DNA from: Loktanella sp. SALINAS62
GTDB lineage: Bacteria; Pseudomonadota; Alphaproteobacteria; Rhodobacterales; Rhodobacteraceae
DNA length: 64,000 nt
NCBI RefSeq assembly: GCF_018263905.1
Contig: NZ_JAAFZU010000023.1
Location: forward strand, 280,476 to 344,475
Direction: 5' to 3'
Part shown: piece by piece, positions 1 through 11,812 of the stretch
Numbering within the stretch: the stretch's first letter is position 1
Layout: each line of letters begins with the position of its first letter
Translations under genes and position numbers: made by a program
Notes under the pieces: model-generated
Told to the model about the DNA's origin: nothing
Seen by the model: the letters and a program-made list of their open reading frames with translations, nothing else
The model's database searches: none

Positions 1-2589
1 CAATGCTTCGCGCGCCGTCAGATCGTCCGGATGCACGTTGCGCAGACGGTCAGTCAGCGCCGATTGTTTCACGGGTGCCGGGGCAGGGGGCGGGGTCGCC
101 GCAAATAATGGCAGGTCGTCGATCATCGCCTTGCGCGCACTGCCGCCTTCACGTTCGCCTTTTTCCAGCGCTTCCAGCACCACCTTTGCACGGGCGATGA
201 CAGCGGGTGGCAGACCGGCCAGACGCGCGACCTGCACGCCATAGCTGCGATCGGCGGTGCCCTTCTTGACCTCGTGCAGGAAAATGACATCGCCATCCCA
301 TTCCTTGACGCTGACGGTTGCATTGTCGACGCCTGCCAGTTTGGCGGACAGGCTGCTCATCTCGTGGTAATGGGTGGCGAACAGTGCGCGGCAGCGATTG
401 ACGTCGTGCAGATGTTCCAACGTGGCCCAGGCGATAGACAACCCGTCATAGGTTGCGGTGCCGCGTCCGATTTCGTCCAGAATCACAAGTGCCCGGTCGT
501 CCGCTTGATTCAGGATCGCGGCGGTTTCCACCATTTCCACCATGAACGTCGACCGTCCCCGCGCCAGATCGTCCGATGCCCCGACACGGCTGAAAATCTG
601 GCTGACGATCCCGATATGCGCATCCTCTGCCGGTACGAACGCGCCCATCTGGGCCAAAACAGCGATCAATGCGTTCTGTCGCAGGAATGTCGATTTACCC
701 GCCATGTTCGGGCCGGTCAGCAACCAGATCGGCGTATCGGTCAAATCGCACCCGTTGGCGACAAACGGTTGACCTGCGCGTGACAATGCGGCTTCGACCA
801 CAGGATGACGGCCGCCTGTGATGTTAAAGGTGCGGCTGTCGTCGATCTGCGGTCGGACCCAGCCTTCTTGTCGCGCCAAATGGGCCAGGCCCGCCGCCAG
901 ATCACATTCGGCAAGGGCGCGGGACAGTTGCCCCAGCGGCCCCTGCTCGGCCAAAACAGACTCCGATAGATCGGAATACAGCCGCTTTTCAATCTCCAGT
1001 GCTTCTGACCCGGCATTCAGGATGCGGCTTTCAATCTCGTTCAGTTCGACGGTCGTGAACCGCACCTGATTGGCCGTGGTTTGGCGATGGATGAACGTAT
1101 CCGACAGGGGCGGTGCCAGCATCCGTTCCGCATGGGTGGCGGTGACTTCGATGAAATAGCCCAACACGTTGTTATGCTTGATCTTCAGCGCGTTGATTCC
1201 GGTGCGTTGGATGAAATCCGCCTGCATTGATGCAATGACGCCGCGTCCTTCGTCCCGCAGATGTCGTGCGGAATCCAGATCGCTGTCGTAACCTGCCGCT
1301 ATGAAACCGCCGTCGCGCGCCAGTAATGGCGGATCAGCGACCAGTGCAGCATCCAGCAGATCGTGCACCGTATCATGGCCTGTCAGCGCGGCTTGCGCGT
1401 CCGCCAGCAGCTTGGGCAAATCGCCCCGGTTCAGCACCTGATACAGCCTGTCCGCATGTTCGATCGTGTTGCGGATGGCGGCCAGATCACGCGGGCCACC
1501 CCGATCCAGCGCCAACCGTGACAAAGCCCGGTCCAGATCATGCACGCCGCGCAGATGGTCGCGGATATCTTCGGTCAGGGTGGGATCAACGTACAGGGCT
1601 GCGACGGCATCCTGCCGCGCAGTGATCACGTCCAACTGCCGCGACGGTGCGCTTAGCCTGCGTTCCAGTAGCCGCGCACCTGCGGCTGTTACCGTCCGGT
1701 CGACAGCATCCAGAAGCGACCCGGCGCGCCCCCCCGCCATCGCGTGTGTCAGTTCCAGCGAACGACGTGTCGCGGCGTCGATCTGCATCAGCGCAGCACG
1801 GCTTTCCAGCACGGGCGGGCGCAACAGCGGCAATTGCCCTTTTTGGGTAATTTCCAGATAGGCGGTGATGCCGGCCAATGCGGCGACTTCTGCCCGGCCA
1901 AAGCTGCCGAATGCGTCCAGCGATCCGATATGAAACAGATCGCACAGTCGCTTTTCGCCCACGGTGCTGTCGAATGCGGCGCGGCCCAGTTCTGTCAGGC
2001 TGGCGCCGGCGTCTTCGATCAGGTCGCGGAAATCGGCAGCGTCACCGTCCGCCAGCAGCACTTCTTTTGGGGCGAGCCTTGCCAGTTCTGGGGCAAGTGC
2101 CACGCGCGGGCACGCCATGACACGCAACACGCCAGTGGAAATATCGACCCACGCCAGCGCCACGTCGTCGCGCACCCGTGCGATGGCCGCCAGAAAATTG
2201 TGACGCCGGGCATCCAGCAATGAATCTTCGGTCAATGTGCCGGGGGTGACCAAGCGCACCACATCGCGTTTCACGACTGATTTATGGCCGCGCTTCTTTG
2301 CCTCTGCGGGACTTTCCATCTGTTCACAGACGGCAACGCGAAATCCCTTGCGGATCAGGGTCAAAAGATAGCTTTCGGCACTATGCACAGGGACACCGCA
2401 CATCGGAATATCCGCGCCGTCGTGCTTGCCACGCTTCGTCAGCGCAATGTCCAATGCGGCTGCGGCCTGCACCGCGTCGTCAAAGAACATCTCGTAAAAA
2501 TCGCCCATCCGGTAGAACAGGATCGCGTCTTGATACTGGACCTTCAGGTCCAGATATTGCGCCATCATCGGTGTGACTGTGTCGGTCAT
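1..2589 (-). CDS. mutS: DNA mismatch repair protein MutS (C-terminus beyond window)
   Basis: MutS binds base mismatches and small loops in DNA and uses ATP to start methyl-independent or strand-directed repair with MutL. The reading frame runs without a stop from ATG at 2589 to the left edge, giving 863 residues, so only about 10-20 C-terminal residues are missing. The mismatch-contacting F-x-E motif is at residues 31-33 (FYE), the Walker A loop GPNMAGKST at 626-634, and a Walker B region with LDEIGRGT follows. A purine-rich GGGGGAAG lies just upstream of the start. It is divergent from maeB with 112 bp between the two starts. All key residues that can be seen are intact. Confidence 0.97.
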   Translation of the reverse strand, partial: MTDTVTPMMAQYLDLKVQYQDAILFYRMGDFYEMFFDDAVQAAAALDIALTKRGKHDGADIPMCGVPVHSAESYLLTLIRKGFRVAVCEQMESPAEAKKRGHKSVVKRDVVRLVTPGTLTEDSLLDARRHNFLAAIARVRDDVALAWVDISTGVLRVMACPRVALAPELARLAPKEVLLADGDAADFRDLIEDAGASLTELGRAAFDSTVGEKRLCDLFHIGSLDAFGSFGRAEVAALAGITAYLEITQKGQLPLLRPPVLESRAALMQIDAATRRSLELTHAMAGGRAGSLLDAVDRTVTAAGARLLERRLSAPSRQLDVITARQDAVAALYVDPTLTEDIRDHLRGVHDLDRALSRLALDRGGPRDLAAIRNTIEHADRLYQVLNRGDLPKLLADAQAALTGHDTVHDLLDAALVADPPLLARDGGFIAAGYDSDLDSARHLRDEGRGVIASMQADFIQRTGINALKIKHNNVLGYFIEVTATHAERMLAPPLSDTFIHRQTTANQVRFTTVELNEIESRILNAGSEALEIEKRLYSDLSESVLAEQGPLGQLSRALAECDLAAGLAHLARQEGWVRPQIDDSRTFNITGGRHPVVEAALSRAGQPFVANGCDLTDTPIWLLTGPNMAGKSTFLRQNALIAVLAQMGAFVPAEDAHIGIVSQIFSRVGASDDLARGRSTFMVEMVETAAILNQADDRALVILDEIGRGTATYDGLSIAWATLEHLHDVNRCRALFATHYHEMSSLSAKLAGVDNATVSVKEWDGDVIFLHEVKKGTADRSYGVQVARLAGLPPAVIARAKVVLEALEKGEREGGSARKAMIDDLPLFAATPPPAPAPVKQSALTDRLRNVHPDDLTAREAL

Positions 2590-2648
2590 TGCTTCCCCCG
2601 GTCTGCTGGCCGGGTCTAGCACCCGCCGCCTGCATGGAAAACCCGCGC

Positions 2649-2677
2649 TTGAGCCAATCGTGCGACCCCGCTACCAA
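2649..2677 (+). promoter_or_regulatory. candidate sigma-70 promoter for maeB
   Basis: TTGAGC at 2649-2654 and TACCAA at 2672-2677 are separated by 17 bases and lie 25 bases before the maeB ATG. The -10 box is weak (3 of 6). The assignment rests on spacing and position only. Confidence 0.3.
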
Positions 2678-2701
2678 AGGCATTCAGGCAAGGGGGACCA
2701 T

Positions 2702-4950
<2,249 letters not shown>

Positions 4951-4951
<1 letters not shown>

Positions 4952-5823
4952 TGGCTATCTGGAACCTTGGATCGATCAATATCGATCAGGTCTACGCGGT
5001 GCCACACATGCCCGCCCCCGGTGAAACCCTGTCCGCCACGGATCACGCGGAATTTCTGGGCGGCAAGGGCACCAATATGTCCGTCGCCTGTGCGCGTGCG
5101 GGCGCGACCGTCCACCATATCGGTGCAGTGGGGGACGACGGCGAATGGTGCGTCGATCGCCTGATGGAATACGGCGTCGACACGCGGTTCATCGCCCGTG
5201 CCGATGTGGATACGACGCAGGCCGTGATCCTTGTTGATAAGGACGGCGAAAACACGATCGTCCTGTCCCCCGGCGCGAACGAGGTCATCCCCCACGCCAT
5301 CCTGCAAGAAGCGCTGTCAGAAGCGCAAACCGGCGACTGGCTGCTGATTCAAAACGAAACCAACCTGCAACGCACCGCCGCCGAACTGGGGCGCAAGATG
5401 GGCCTGCGCGTGGCCTACGCAGCCGCACCTTTTGACGCGGACCGCGTGCAGGCCGTGTTGCCGTCCATCGACCTGTTGTTTCTGAACGCGGTCGAGGCCA
5501 GACAATTGCGCGACGCCACCGGCAAGAAACCCTATGATCTGGGAATCCGCGATGTCGTGGTGACGTTGGGGGCGGACGGCGCCGATTGGTTCGGACCGAT
5601 GGGACCCCAGCATTTCGACGCGATCCCGGTCGATGCCGTCGATACCACCGGGGCAGGCGATACATTCACAGGATACGTGCTGGCTGGTCTGGATCGGGGT
5701 CAGCCGATGGGACAGGCCATCGGGGTGGCGATGCGGGCCGGGGCGCTGATGGTTCAGCGCCACGGCACCGCAGACGTGATCCCGGACCTGAAAGAGGTCC
5801 AGGACATGATCCTGCCGGATTAA
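4951..5823 (+). CDS. ribokinase-like PfkB-family sugar kinase
   Basis: A 290-residue PfkB-family kinase expected to phosphorylate a sugar or nucleoside with ATP. The N-terminal GGKGTN motif at 38-43 (substrate and phosphate contacts) and the C-terminal DTTGAGDTF motif at 231-239 with the catalytic Asp at 237 are both present. Overall order and length match ribokinase (RbsK), but the substrate cannot be read from the sequence, since no ribose transporter or regulator is nearby. It starts inside the maeB stop codon (TGATG) and probably forms an operon with it. The 3' end overlaps the msrA stop by four bases in a convergent arrangement. Confidence 0.88.
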
Positions 5824-6455
5824 TTGATGAACGGTGCGTCGTTGCCCCAGATCTGGGCAACGCGCTGATCGCGTCCACAGCGATCGCGGTAATATTTGTA
5901 GGCGCCTTCCTGCGTCTTGACCCCGCCACGGGTCAGCTTGAGCCCTTCGGATTTATAGTAGTCCTGATGGTAATCTTCGGCCATGTAGAACGGGGCAGCC
6001 TGCACCACGGGCGTGACGATCTGGCGTCCCAGCTCTTGCTGGGCTGCGTTGACGGCGGCAGTGGCGGTATTTGCCTGTTCCTGCGTCTGCACGAAAATCG
6101 CGGTGCGGTAGCTGTCGCCACGGTCACAGAACTGGCCCCCGGCATCCAGCGGGTCGATGGACCGCAGGAAAAGATCCATGATTTCACGGTAGCTGATGAC
6201 GCTAGGATCAAACGGAATCCGCACGGCTTCGTAGTGGCCGGTATCGCCGCCCGTCACCTGCCGATAGGTCGGGTTGGTGGTGGTGCCGCCAGTATAGCCC
6301 GACACCACATCACCGACGCCTGCGACGCTTTCGAAATCGGCTTCGACGCACCAAAAACAGCCCCCCGCAACGATGGCTGTCTGGGTTTGCTGGGCCGTAG
6401 CCGCATTGCCAAATCCAATCGCAAGGATGGCTGCGGCGATCAATTTCTTTTTCAT
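5820..6455 (-). CDS. msrA: peptide methionine sulfoxide reductase MsrA, exported form
   Basis: MsrA reduces methionine-S-sulfoxide in oxidised proteins. The 211-residue protein begins with a Lys-rich, hydrophobic signal peptide (about 1-21, ending ATA-Q), so it should act in the periplasm. The GCFWC motif at 32-36 holds the catalytic Cys33, and a C-terminal Cys193 in DRCGRD is placed to act as the resolving cysteine. The family core is complete. It is convergent with the ribokinase-like gene and divergent from the aminotransferase gene, so it is probably a single transcription unit. Confidence 0.95.
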   Translation of the reverse strand: MKKKLIAAAILAIGFGNAATAQQTQTAIVAGGCFWCVEADFESVAGVGDVVSGYTGGTTTNPTYRQVTGGDTGHYEAVRIPFDPSVISYREIMDLFLRSIDPLDAGGQFCDRGDSYRTAIFVQTQEQANTATAAVNAAQQELGRQIVTPVVQAAPFYMAEDYHQDYYKSEGLKLTRGGVKTQEGAYKYYRDRCGRDQRVAQIWGNDAPFIN

Positions 6456-6512
6456 CTGTCACTCCTCCGGGTTCCAGACCTATGTGGGATAAGGCATGAT
6501 TCCGATCAAACG

Positions 6513-6544
6513 CCGTGATGCGGTCTCACGGGGTCGTTACCGCA
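6513..6544 (+). promoter_or_regulatory. possible pseudoknot in the leader of the aminotransferase gene
   Basis: CCGTGA (6513-6518) pairs with TCACGG (6526-6531) around a 7-base loop TGCGGTC. Six of the loop bases (6519-6524) are perfectly complementary to ACCGCA at 6539-6544, the geometry of an H-type pseudoknot. It ends 47 bases before the ATG at 6592. Function is unknown and chance complementarity is possible. Confidence 0.25.
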
Positions 6545-6591
6545 TATCGGGCCGCGGATCGGATTTTACTAAACCAACGCAAGGAATACGC

Positions 6592-7491
6592 ATGGCCGAA
6601 GTTTCGACCCACCAGTCCGCAGAGGACGCGCGCAACGAAAACATCCTGATCTGGGTTGATGGCGAACTGAAACCGCGCGCACAGGCCGTGGTCAGTGTCT
6701 ATGACAGCGGATTCATGCTGGGCGATGGCGTTTGGGAAGGTTTGCGTCTGTATGACGGGCGCTGGGCGTTTCTGGATGAACACCTTGATCGTCTGTTCGA
6801 AGCGGCCAAGGCCATCGACCTTGATATCGGGATGGACCGTGACGGCGTGAAACAGGCGCTGGAACAGACCCGCGCCGCCAACGACATGACCAGCGATGCC
6901 CACGCCCGACTGATGGTGACGCGGGGGGTCAAGACGCGTCCGTTCCAGCACCCGTCGCTGTCACGTCAGGGACCGACGATGGTGATCATCATGGAACATT
7001 CGAAACCGTCGATCCCGCGTCCCATCAATCTGGCGACCGTGCCGCACCAGCGCGGGCTGCCGATGACCCAAGACCCCAAGCTGAACAGCCATTCCAAACT
7101 GAATTGCATTCTGGCTTGTATCGCCGCGCAAAAGGCAGGCGCCGACGAAGCCCTGATGCTGGATGTGCATGGCTTTGTGAACACGACCAACGCCTGCAAT
7201 TTCTTCATCGTGCGCAAAGGTACCGTTTGGACCAGCACTGGCGATTACTGCATGAACGGCATCACCCGGCAAAAGGTGATCGACGTCTGCCGCGCCGATG
7301 GAATCCCGGTGTTCGAGCGGAATTATTCACTGGTCGATACCTATGGCGCCGACGAGGCTTTTCTGACCGGCACATTCGGCGCGCAAACCCCCGTCGGCAC
7401 GATTGATGGACGCCAGATCGGCAATGGTGATCTGGGGCCGATGACCCTGCGCATCCGTTCGCTTTACAAGGCGCTGGTGGACGCGGCATGA
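6592..7491 (+). CDS. class IV (branched-chain/D-amino-acid type) aminotransferase
   Basis: A 299-residue PLP-dependent fold-type IV aminotransferase of the IlvE / D-amino-acid transaminase / aminodeoxychorismate lyase superfamily. Seen motifs include VYDSGFMLGDGVWEG near 36-50 (the N-terminal substrate side), a likely PLP-binding Lys169 in HSKLNC, and TNACNFFIV (about 195-203) typical of the phosphate-binding region. The start at 6592 follows AAGGAATACGC; in-frame codons further upstream give sequence without family similarity. The stop overlaps the next gene by four bases (ATGA), so it is co-translated with the sulfotransferase-like protein. It could be IlvE, but the pairing with the P-loop gene suggests a separate pathway; the substrate is not determined. 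Confidence 0.88.
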   Translation: MAEVSTHQSAEDARNENILIWVDGELKPRAQAVVSVYDSGFMLGDGVWEGLRLYDGRWAFLDEHLDRLFEAAKAIDLDIGMDRDGVKQALEQTRAANDMTSDAHARLMVTRGVKTRPFQHPSLSRQGPTMVIIMEHSKPSIPRPINLATVPHQRGLPMTQDPKLNSHSKLNCILACIAAQKAGADEALMLDVHGFVNTTNACNFFIVRKGTVWTSTGDYCMNGITRQKVIDVCRADGIPVFERNYSLVDTYGADEAFLTGTFGAQTPVGTIDGRQIGNGDLGPMTLRIRSLYKALVDAA

Positions 7492-8201
7492 AAATCGCGA
7501 TGTGGTCGGGGCCGCGCAACCTGTCGACGGCGATGATGTATGCCTTTGGTGCGCGCGGCGATTTCGCGGTCTGGGACGAACCGTTCTATGCGGCCTATCT
7601 GGCGCGCACCGGGGCCGACCACCCGATGCGCGATGCCATCATCGCAGCCCATGACACCGATCCGGATGCCATTGCTGCGCGCTGTGCAGGGCCGATCCCG
7701 ACCGGAAAACCGCATTTTTACATGAAACACATGCCGCATCATATGGACGGGATGCCGCTGGATTGGGCGGCCGATTGCGTCAACGTCCACCTGATCCGTC
7801 ATCCCGCCCGCGTCATCGCCAGCTACGGGGCCAAACGGGACAGCGTGACCGACGACGACATCGGTTTTGCCGCACAGGCGGCGCTATTTGACCGGATCGG
7901 CGGGCTTGTCATCGACAGTGCCGATATCCGCGATGATCCTGACGGCATGTTGCGCACCTTGTGTGCCGCCATCGGCCTGCCGTTCGACGGTGACATGCTG
8001 TCATGGCCGGCAGGTGGGCACCCGGATGATGGCGTCTGGGCCGCGCATTGGTATGGTGCGATCCACAACAGCACCGGGTTCGCCGGACCCGAAGGCCCGA
8101 TGCCGCCGCTGATGGATGATGCCGCCGATCTGGCCCGGCGTGCCCTGCCGCATTACGACCGGCTTTATGCCCAGCGCCTGCAAAAACGGGCCGACAGCTG
8201 A
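7488..8201 (+). CDS. P-loop sulfotransferase-like protein coupled to the aminotransferase
   Basis: A 237-residue cytoplasmic protein with the two PAPS-binding hallmarks of sulfotransferases: a 5'-phosphosulfate loop-like SGPRNLST at 7-14 and a 3'-phosphate segment RHPARVIASY at 104-113. It starts with ATGA overlapping the aminotransferase stop. This family is repeatedly found beside, or fused to, class IV aminotransferases, so a shared substrate is likely. No acceptor is known to me and a non-sulfotransferase P-loop role is possible. Downstream there is a 197-base gap with the argG terminator. Confidence 0.8.
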   Translation: MKIAMWSGPRNLSTAMMYAFGARGDFAVWDEPFYAAYLARTGADHPMRDAIIAAHDTDPDAIAARCAGPIPTGKPHFYMKHMPHHMDGMPLDWAADCVNVHLIRHPARVIASYGAKRDSVTDDDIGFAAQAALFDRIGGLVIDSADIRDDPDGMLRTLCAAIGLPFDGDMLSWPAGGHPDDGVWAAHWYGAIHNSTGFAGPEGPMPPLMDDAADLARRALPHYDRLYAQRLQKRADS

Positions 8202-8362
8202 AACTCTGTCCTTCGGTGTGACGTGTATCTGCCTGTAACCCGCTTTCGTTGCGGTCCTGTCAGCAGGTTTTGCAACGTATCTGTGTTTGCGACATCCGGG
8301 CGGATAACCAGTTTTCTGTTGAACAGTGCCTTTCGCCCGGCGTTCACGAGTATCCTGTTACA

Positions 8363-8386
8363 CCCGCCCCGGTTTACCGGGGCGGG
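8363..8386 (-). terminator. hairpin terminator downstream of argG
   Basis: A perfect 10-bp GC-rich stem (CCCGCCCCGG / CCGGGGCGGG) with a TTTA loop lies 12 bases beyond the argG stop and about 160 bases beyond the sulfotransferase-like gene. No long T-run follows on either strand, so it may serve both convergent units. Confidence 0.6.
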
Positions 8387-8398
8387 CTGTTGTCTGGG

Positions 8399-9619
8399 TC
8401 AAGAGGACAGACGCCGTTTGCGCGCGGCCAACAGTTTCAGGCGCAGCGCGTTCAGTTGGATGAACCCCTGCGCGTCGGTCTGGTCATAGGCACCGGCGTC
8501 GTCTTCGAACGTGACGTGTGCTTCGGAATACAGCGACGCATCGGACCAACGGGCCACGGTGGATGCGGACCCCTTATACAGTTTCACGCGGACGGTGCCC
8601 TGCACGTGTTCCTGGCTTTTGTCGATCAGCGCCTGCAGCATTTCGCGTTCGGGGCTGAACCAGAACCCGTTGTAGATCAGTTCGGCATAACGCGGCATGA
8701 TGCTGTCTTTCAGGTGGCCTGCGCCTGAATCCAGTGTGATCTGTTCGATGCCGCGGTGCGCTTCCAGCAGGATGGTGCCGCCGGGCGTTTCATAAATGCC
8801 GCGTGATTTCATACCGACGAAACGGTTTTCCACCAGATCAAGCCGTCCGACACCGTGCTTGCCGCCCAGTTCGTTCAGCTTTGTCAAGATCGTGGCGGGC
8901 GACATCGCTTCGCCGTTGATCGCAACCGCATCGCCGCGTTCGAACGTGATTTCCACCATCTCGGGCGTATCGGGCGCATCTTCGGGTGCGACGGTGCGCT
9001 GATAGACGTATTCAGGCGCTTCCTGTGCGGGGTCTTCCAGCACCTTGCCTTCGGATGATGTGTGCAACAGGTTTGCGTCGACGCTGAACGGTGCTTCGCC
9101 GCGCTTGTCCTTGGCCACGGGAATCTGGTGCTGTTCGGCGAATTCCAAAAGCTTTGTGCGGCTGGTCAGGTCCCATTCACGCCAGGGCGCGATGACCTTG
9201 ATGTCGGGGTTCAGCGCATAGGCCGCGATTTCAAACCGTACTTGATCGTTGCCTTTGCCGGTGGCGCCGTGGGCCACGGCATCGGCACCTTCGGCTGCGG
9301 CAATTTCCACCAGACGCTTGGAAATCAGCGGCCGCGCGATGGATGTGCCCAGCAGATACAGACCTTCGTATTCGGCGTTGGCGCGGAACATCGGGAACAC
9401 AAAGTCGCGCACGAATTCTTCGCGCAGATCTTCGATATAGATGCTGGAAGCACCCATATCCTCTGCCTTTTTGCGCGCGGGTTCCAGTTCTTCGCCCTGA
9501 CCCAGATCAGCGGTAAAGGTGACCACCTCGCAACCATATTCGGTCTTGAGCCATTTGAGGATGATGGACGTGTCCAGACCACCGGAATAGGCGAGGACGA
9601 CTTTCTTGGGCGCGGTCAT
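8399..9619 (-). CDS. argG: argininosuccinate synthase
   Basis: ArgG joins citrulline and aspartate with ATP to make argininosuccinate, the penultimate step of arginine synthesis. The 406-residue length is usual for the family. The N-terminal ATP pyrophosphatase loop SGGLDTS is at 12-18, and further conserved blocks ([12 protein letters not shown] and EAPEYVYQR) are present. It lies downstream of a Nudix gene on the same strand, with 82 bp between. It ends at a strong GC hairpin. argJ, another arginine-pathway gene, is 25 kb away, so the pathway is not clustered here. Confidence 0.97.
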   Translation of the reverse strand: MTAPKKVVLAYSGGLDTSIILKWLKTEYGCEVVTFTADLGQGEELEPARKKAEDMGASSIYIEDLREEFVRDFVFPMFRANAEYEGLYLLGTSIARPLISKRLVEIAAAEGADAVAHGATGKGNDQVRFEIAAYALNPDIKVIAPWREWDLTSRTKLLEFAEQHQIPVAKDKRGEAPFSVDANLLHTSSEGKVLEDPAQEAPEYVYQRTVAPEDAPDTPEMVEITFERGDAVAINGEAMSPATILTKLNELGGKHGVGRLDLVENRFVGMKSRGIYETPGGTILLEAHRGIEQITLDSGAGHLKDSIMPRYAELIYNGFWFSPEREMLQALIDKSQEHVQGTVRVKLYKGSASTVARWSDASLYSEAHVTFEDDAGAYDQTDAQGFIQLNALRLKLLAARKRRLSS

Positions 9620-9701
9620 GGCATGGGCCTTTGCAACGGTTCAGATTGTTCGCCGCGATACTGCGTTTCCTGATGCGGGGCAAGGTTTCGCCGGGATGTG
9701 G

Positions 9702-10151
9702 TCAGACCATATCCTGCAGAATCAGCGCGGTCAGAAACGCCCGGTCGCCTTCGTTTGCCAGCATTCCTGCGGCGTCCTGCGGGCTGACCCAGATGGCGGT
9801 GTGGTTCGGCTCTGACGGCTGGCCCAGCTTCAGCACCGGGCGGGCCAGATAGATGTGGCACAGTTTTTCGGCATGTCGCTTGTATTCCGGCATCCATGTG
9901 AAACGCCGGAACGCGCCCAGACGGCGGGGTGCGGCGATGCGCCAGCCAGTTTCTTCGAACACCTCGCGGTGCAGGGCCCGAATGGCGCCTTCGCCCGGAT
10001 CGATGCCACCGCCCGGCAGTTGCAGTTCGTTATGTGGGTCGCCCTGCCACGTCACCAGCACCATGCCGTCCCGCGGCAAAATGGCATAAGCGCCCGGGCG
10101 CAGGCCGTATGTGACTCCTGTGCGTGCGGGTGTGCCATATCTACGGATCAT
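9702..10151 (-). CDS. Nudix hydrolase
   Basis: A 149-residue Nudix-fold protein that should hydrolyse a nucleoside diphosphate linked to another group. The complete Nudix box (G-x5-E-x7-REVFEETGW) is visible in the middle of the protein, after a conserved LQLPGGG strand. The start at 10151 (MIRRYG) is chosen because AAGGGGGCAAAG lies just before it; a longer in-frame extension to 10229 overlaps the hslO region and looks non-coding. It is divergent from hslO, whose start is 76 bp away, and precedes argG on the same strand. The substrate is unknown. Confidence 0.85.
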   Translation of the reverse strand: MIRRYGTPARTGVTYGLRPGAYAILPRDGMVLVTWQGDPHNELQLPGGGIDPGEGAIRALHREVFEETGWRIAAPRRLGAFRRFTWMPEYKRHAEKLCHIYLARPVLKLGQPSEPNHTAIWVSPQDAAGMLANEGDRAFLTALILQDMV

Positions 10152-10227
10152 CTTTGCCCCCTTGGACCATCGCTTGCCGTCCCTATATGGACCCGGTATG
10201 CCGATTCCGCACATGTTAGGAAAGCCC

Positions 10228-11229
10228 ATGACCTTAGGCTCTCAGATTGCCTGGGACGATACCGTCCTGCCGTTCACGCTTGACGCCTCTGATATCCGGG
10301 GCCGCGTCGCGCGGCTGGACGGCGTATTGGACGACGTGCTGAAGCAGCACGACTATCCGCCCGTGATCGAAGCACTGGTTGCAGAAATGGCCTTGCTGAC
10401 CGCATTGATCGGCCAGACCATGAAGCTGCGCTGGAAACTGTCCCTGCAAGTGCGGTCGTCAGGTGCGGCACGTTTGATCGCAACCGATTACTATGGCCCG
10501 ACCGAAGACGGCCAGCCTGCAAGGATGCGCGCCTATGCGGGATACGATGCCGATTTGCTGGATGCCGACGCCGACCCGTTTTCGCAGGTGGGTGACGGCT
10601 ATTTCGCCATTCTGATCGATCAGGGCAGCGGCACGACGCCTTATCAGGGGATCACCCCGCTGAGCGGGACGAATCTGTCTGCCTGTGCGGAAACCTATTT
10701 CGCGCAATCCGAACAGATCCCGACCCGTTTTGCGCTGTCCTACGGTCTGAACCAGAACGCGGGCGATGATGGCGCGCGCTGGCGCGCCGGTGGCGTCATG
10801 CTGCAGCACATGCCGAAATCGTCCCCTTTTGCGGGCGATGAAGGCGGCAGTGGCGAAAACGGCCTGCTCGCGGCAGAGGATATCCTGAACGAAGACGAAG
10901 GCGAAAACTGGCGCCGCGCCAATCTGTTGCTGGATACTGTCGATGACATCGAACTGATCGGTCCCACCGTTCAGCCCACCGATCTGTTGGTGCGCCTGTT
11001 CCATGAAGAAGCGCCGCGTGTCTATGACGCGCAGCCGATCACCTTTGGCTGCACCTGTTCGGCGGAACGTGTCCGGCAAAGCCTGTCGATCTATTCGGCC
11101 AAGGATATCGGCACCATGACAACCGACGACAACACGGTGACGGCAGATTGCCAATTCTGCGGCGCCCATTATGAATTTGCGCCGGAAACCCTTGGGTTCG
11201 AGGCTGAATCCTCTGATGGCGACGCCTGA
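10228..11229 (+). CDS. hslO: Hsp33 redox-regulated chaperone
   Basis: Hsp33 is a cytoplasmic holdase switched on by oxidation, when its zinc is released and disulfides form. The 333-residue protein has the N-terminal Hsp33 fold with the conserved GYFAILIDQG segment, and a C-terminal zinc centre with CTC (C-x-C) and CQFC (C-x2-C) motifs about 28 residues apart. The start at 10228 (MTLGSQ) has AGGAAAG directly upstream; an ATG at 10213 is in frame but lacks a ribosome-binding site. Its last bases overlap the CoA pyrophosphatase gene by 14 nt. It opens a plus-strand run of overlapping genes reaching 17862. Confidence 0.94.
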   Translation: MTLGSQIAWDDTVLPFTLDASDIRGRVARLDGVLDDVLKQHDYPPVIEALVAEMALLTALIGQTMKLRWKLSLQVRSSGAARLIATDYYGPTEDGQPARMRAYAGYDADLLDADADPFSQVGDGYFAILIDQGSGTTPYQGITPLSGTNLSACAETYFAQSEQIPTRFALSYGLNQNAGDDGARWRAGGVMLQHMPKSSPFAGDEGGSGENGLLAAEDILNEDEGENWRRANLLLDTVDDIELIGPTVQPTDLLVRLFHEEAPRVYDAQPITFGCTCSAERVRQSLSIYSAKDIGTMTTDDNTVTADCQFCGAHYEFAPETLGFEAESSDGDA

Positions 11230-11812
11230 ACTGGAACAGCGTCTGCGGGCTGCGCTGGCCCGAACGGGGCGGCCATCCACCGACTACGACCTGAATCCCG
11301 AAGTCGTGGTTCAGGCTGGGCGCAAGTTGCGGCCCGCTGCGGTGCTGATCGCTGTACGTCCGGCCCGTGGCACGGTCATTCTGACGAAACGGTCCGCCGC
11401 ATTGTTGCACCACCCCGGCCAAGTCGCCTTTCCAGGGGGGAAGGTGGACGCGGGCGACCGCGACACCACCGACGCGGCCCTGCGCGAAGCACAAGAGGAA
11501 ATCGGCCTGCCCCGGTCCGCGGTGCGTATTCTGGGCCAGATGCCGACCCATGAAACCGTCACAGGGTTCGACATGACCCCTGTGATCGGTCTGGTCGATG
11601 GTGATTTTATCCCCCGCCCCGAAGCCGGCGAAGTGTCAGAAGTGTTCGAGGTGCCGCTGGCCCATGTGACCGACCCGTCACGTTTCATGATCCAAAGCCG
11701 CCGTTGGCAGGGGCGGCAACGCCATTATTACACAGTGCCGTTCGGACCCTATTACATCTGGGGTGCGACGGGCCGCATCCTGCGCGCGCTAGCCGACAGG
11801 ATGTCCCCATGA
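11216..11812 (+). CDS. CoA pyrophosphatase (Nudix, UPF0035 type)
   Basis: A 198-residue Nudix hydrolase of the NUDT7/YeaB group, which splits CoA or oxidised CoA into 4'-phosphopantetheine and 3',5'-ADP. The group-specific LLHHPGQVAFPGGK block is at 63-76 and the Nudix helix with REAQEEIGL at 90-98. The usual first Glu of the box is Asp81, which is common in this subgroup. The chosen ATG (11216) lies inside the hslO 3' end; the frame is open further upstream but without family sequence. Its TGA overlaps the cca ATG (ATGA). Confidence 0.88.
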   Translation: MATPELEQRLRAALARTGRPSTDYDLNPEVVVQAGRKLRPAAVLIAVRPARGTVILTKRSAALLHHPGQVAFPGGKVDAGDRDTTDAALREAQEEIGLPRSAVRILGQMPTHETVTGFDMTPVIGLVDGDFIPRPEAGEVSEVFEVPLAHVTDPSRFMIQSRRWQGRQRHYYTVPFGPYYIWGATGRILRALADRMSP

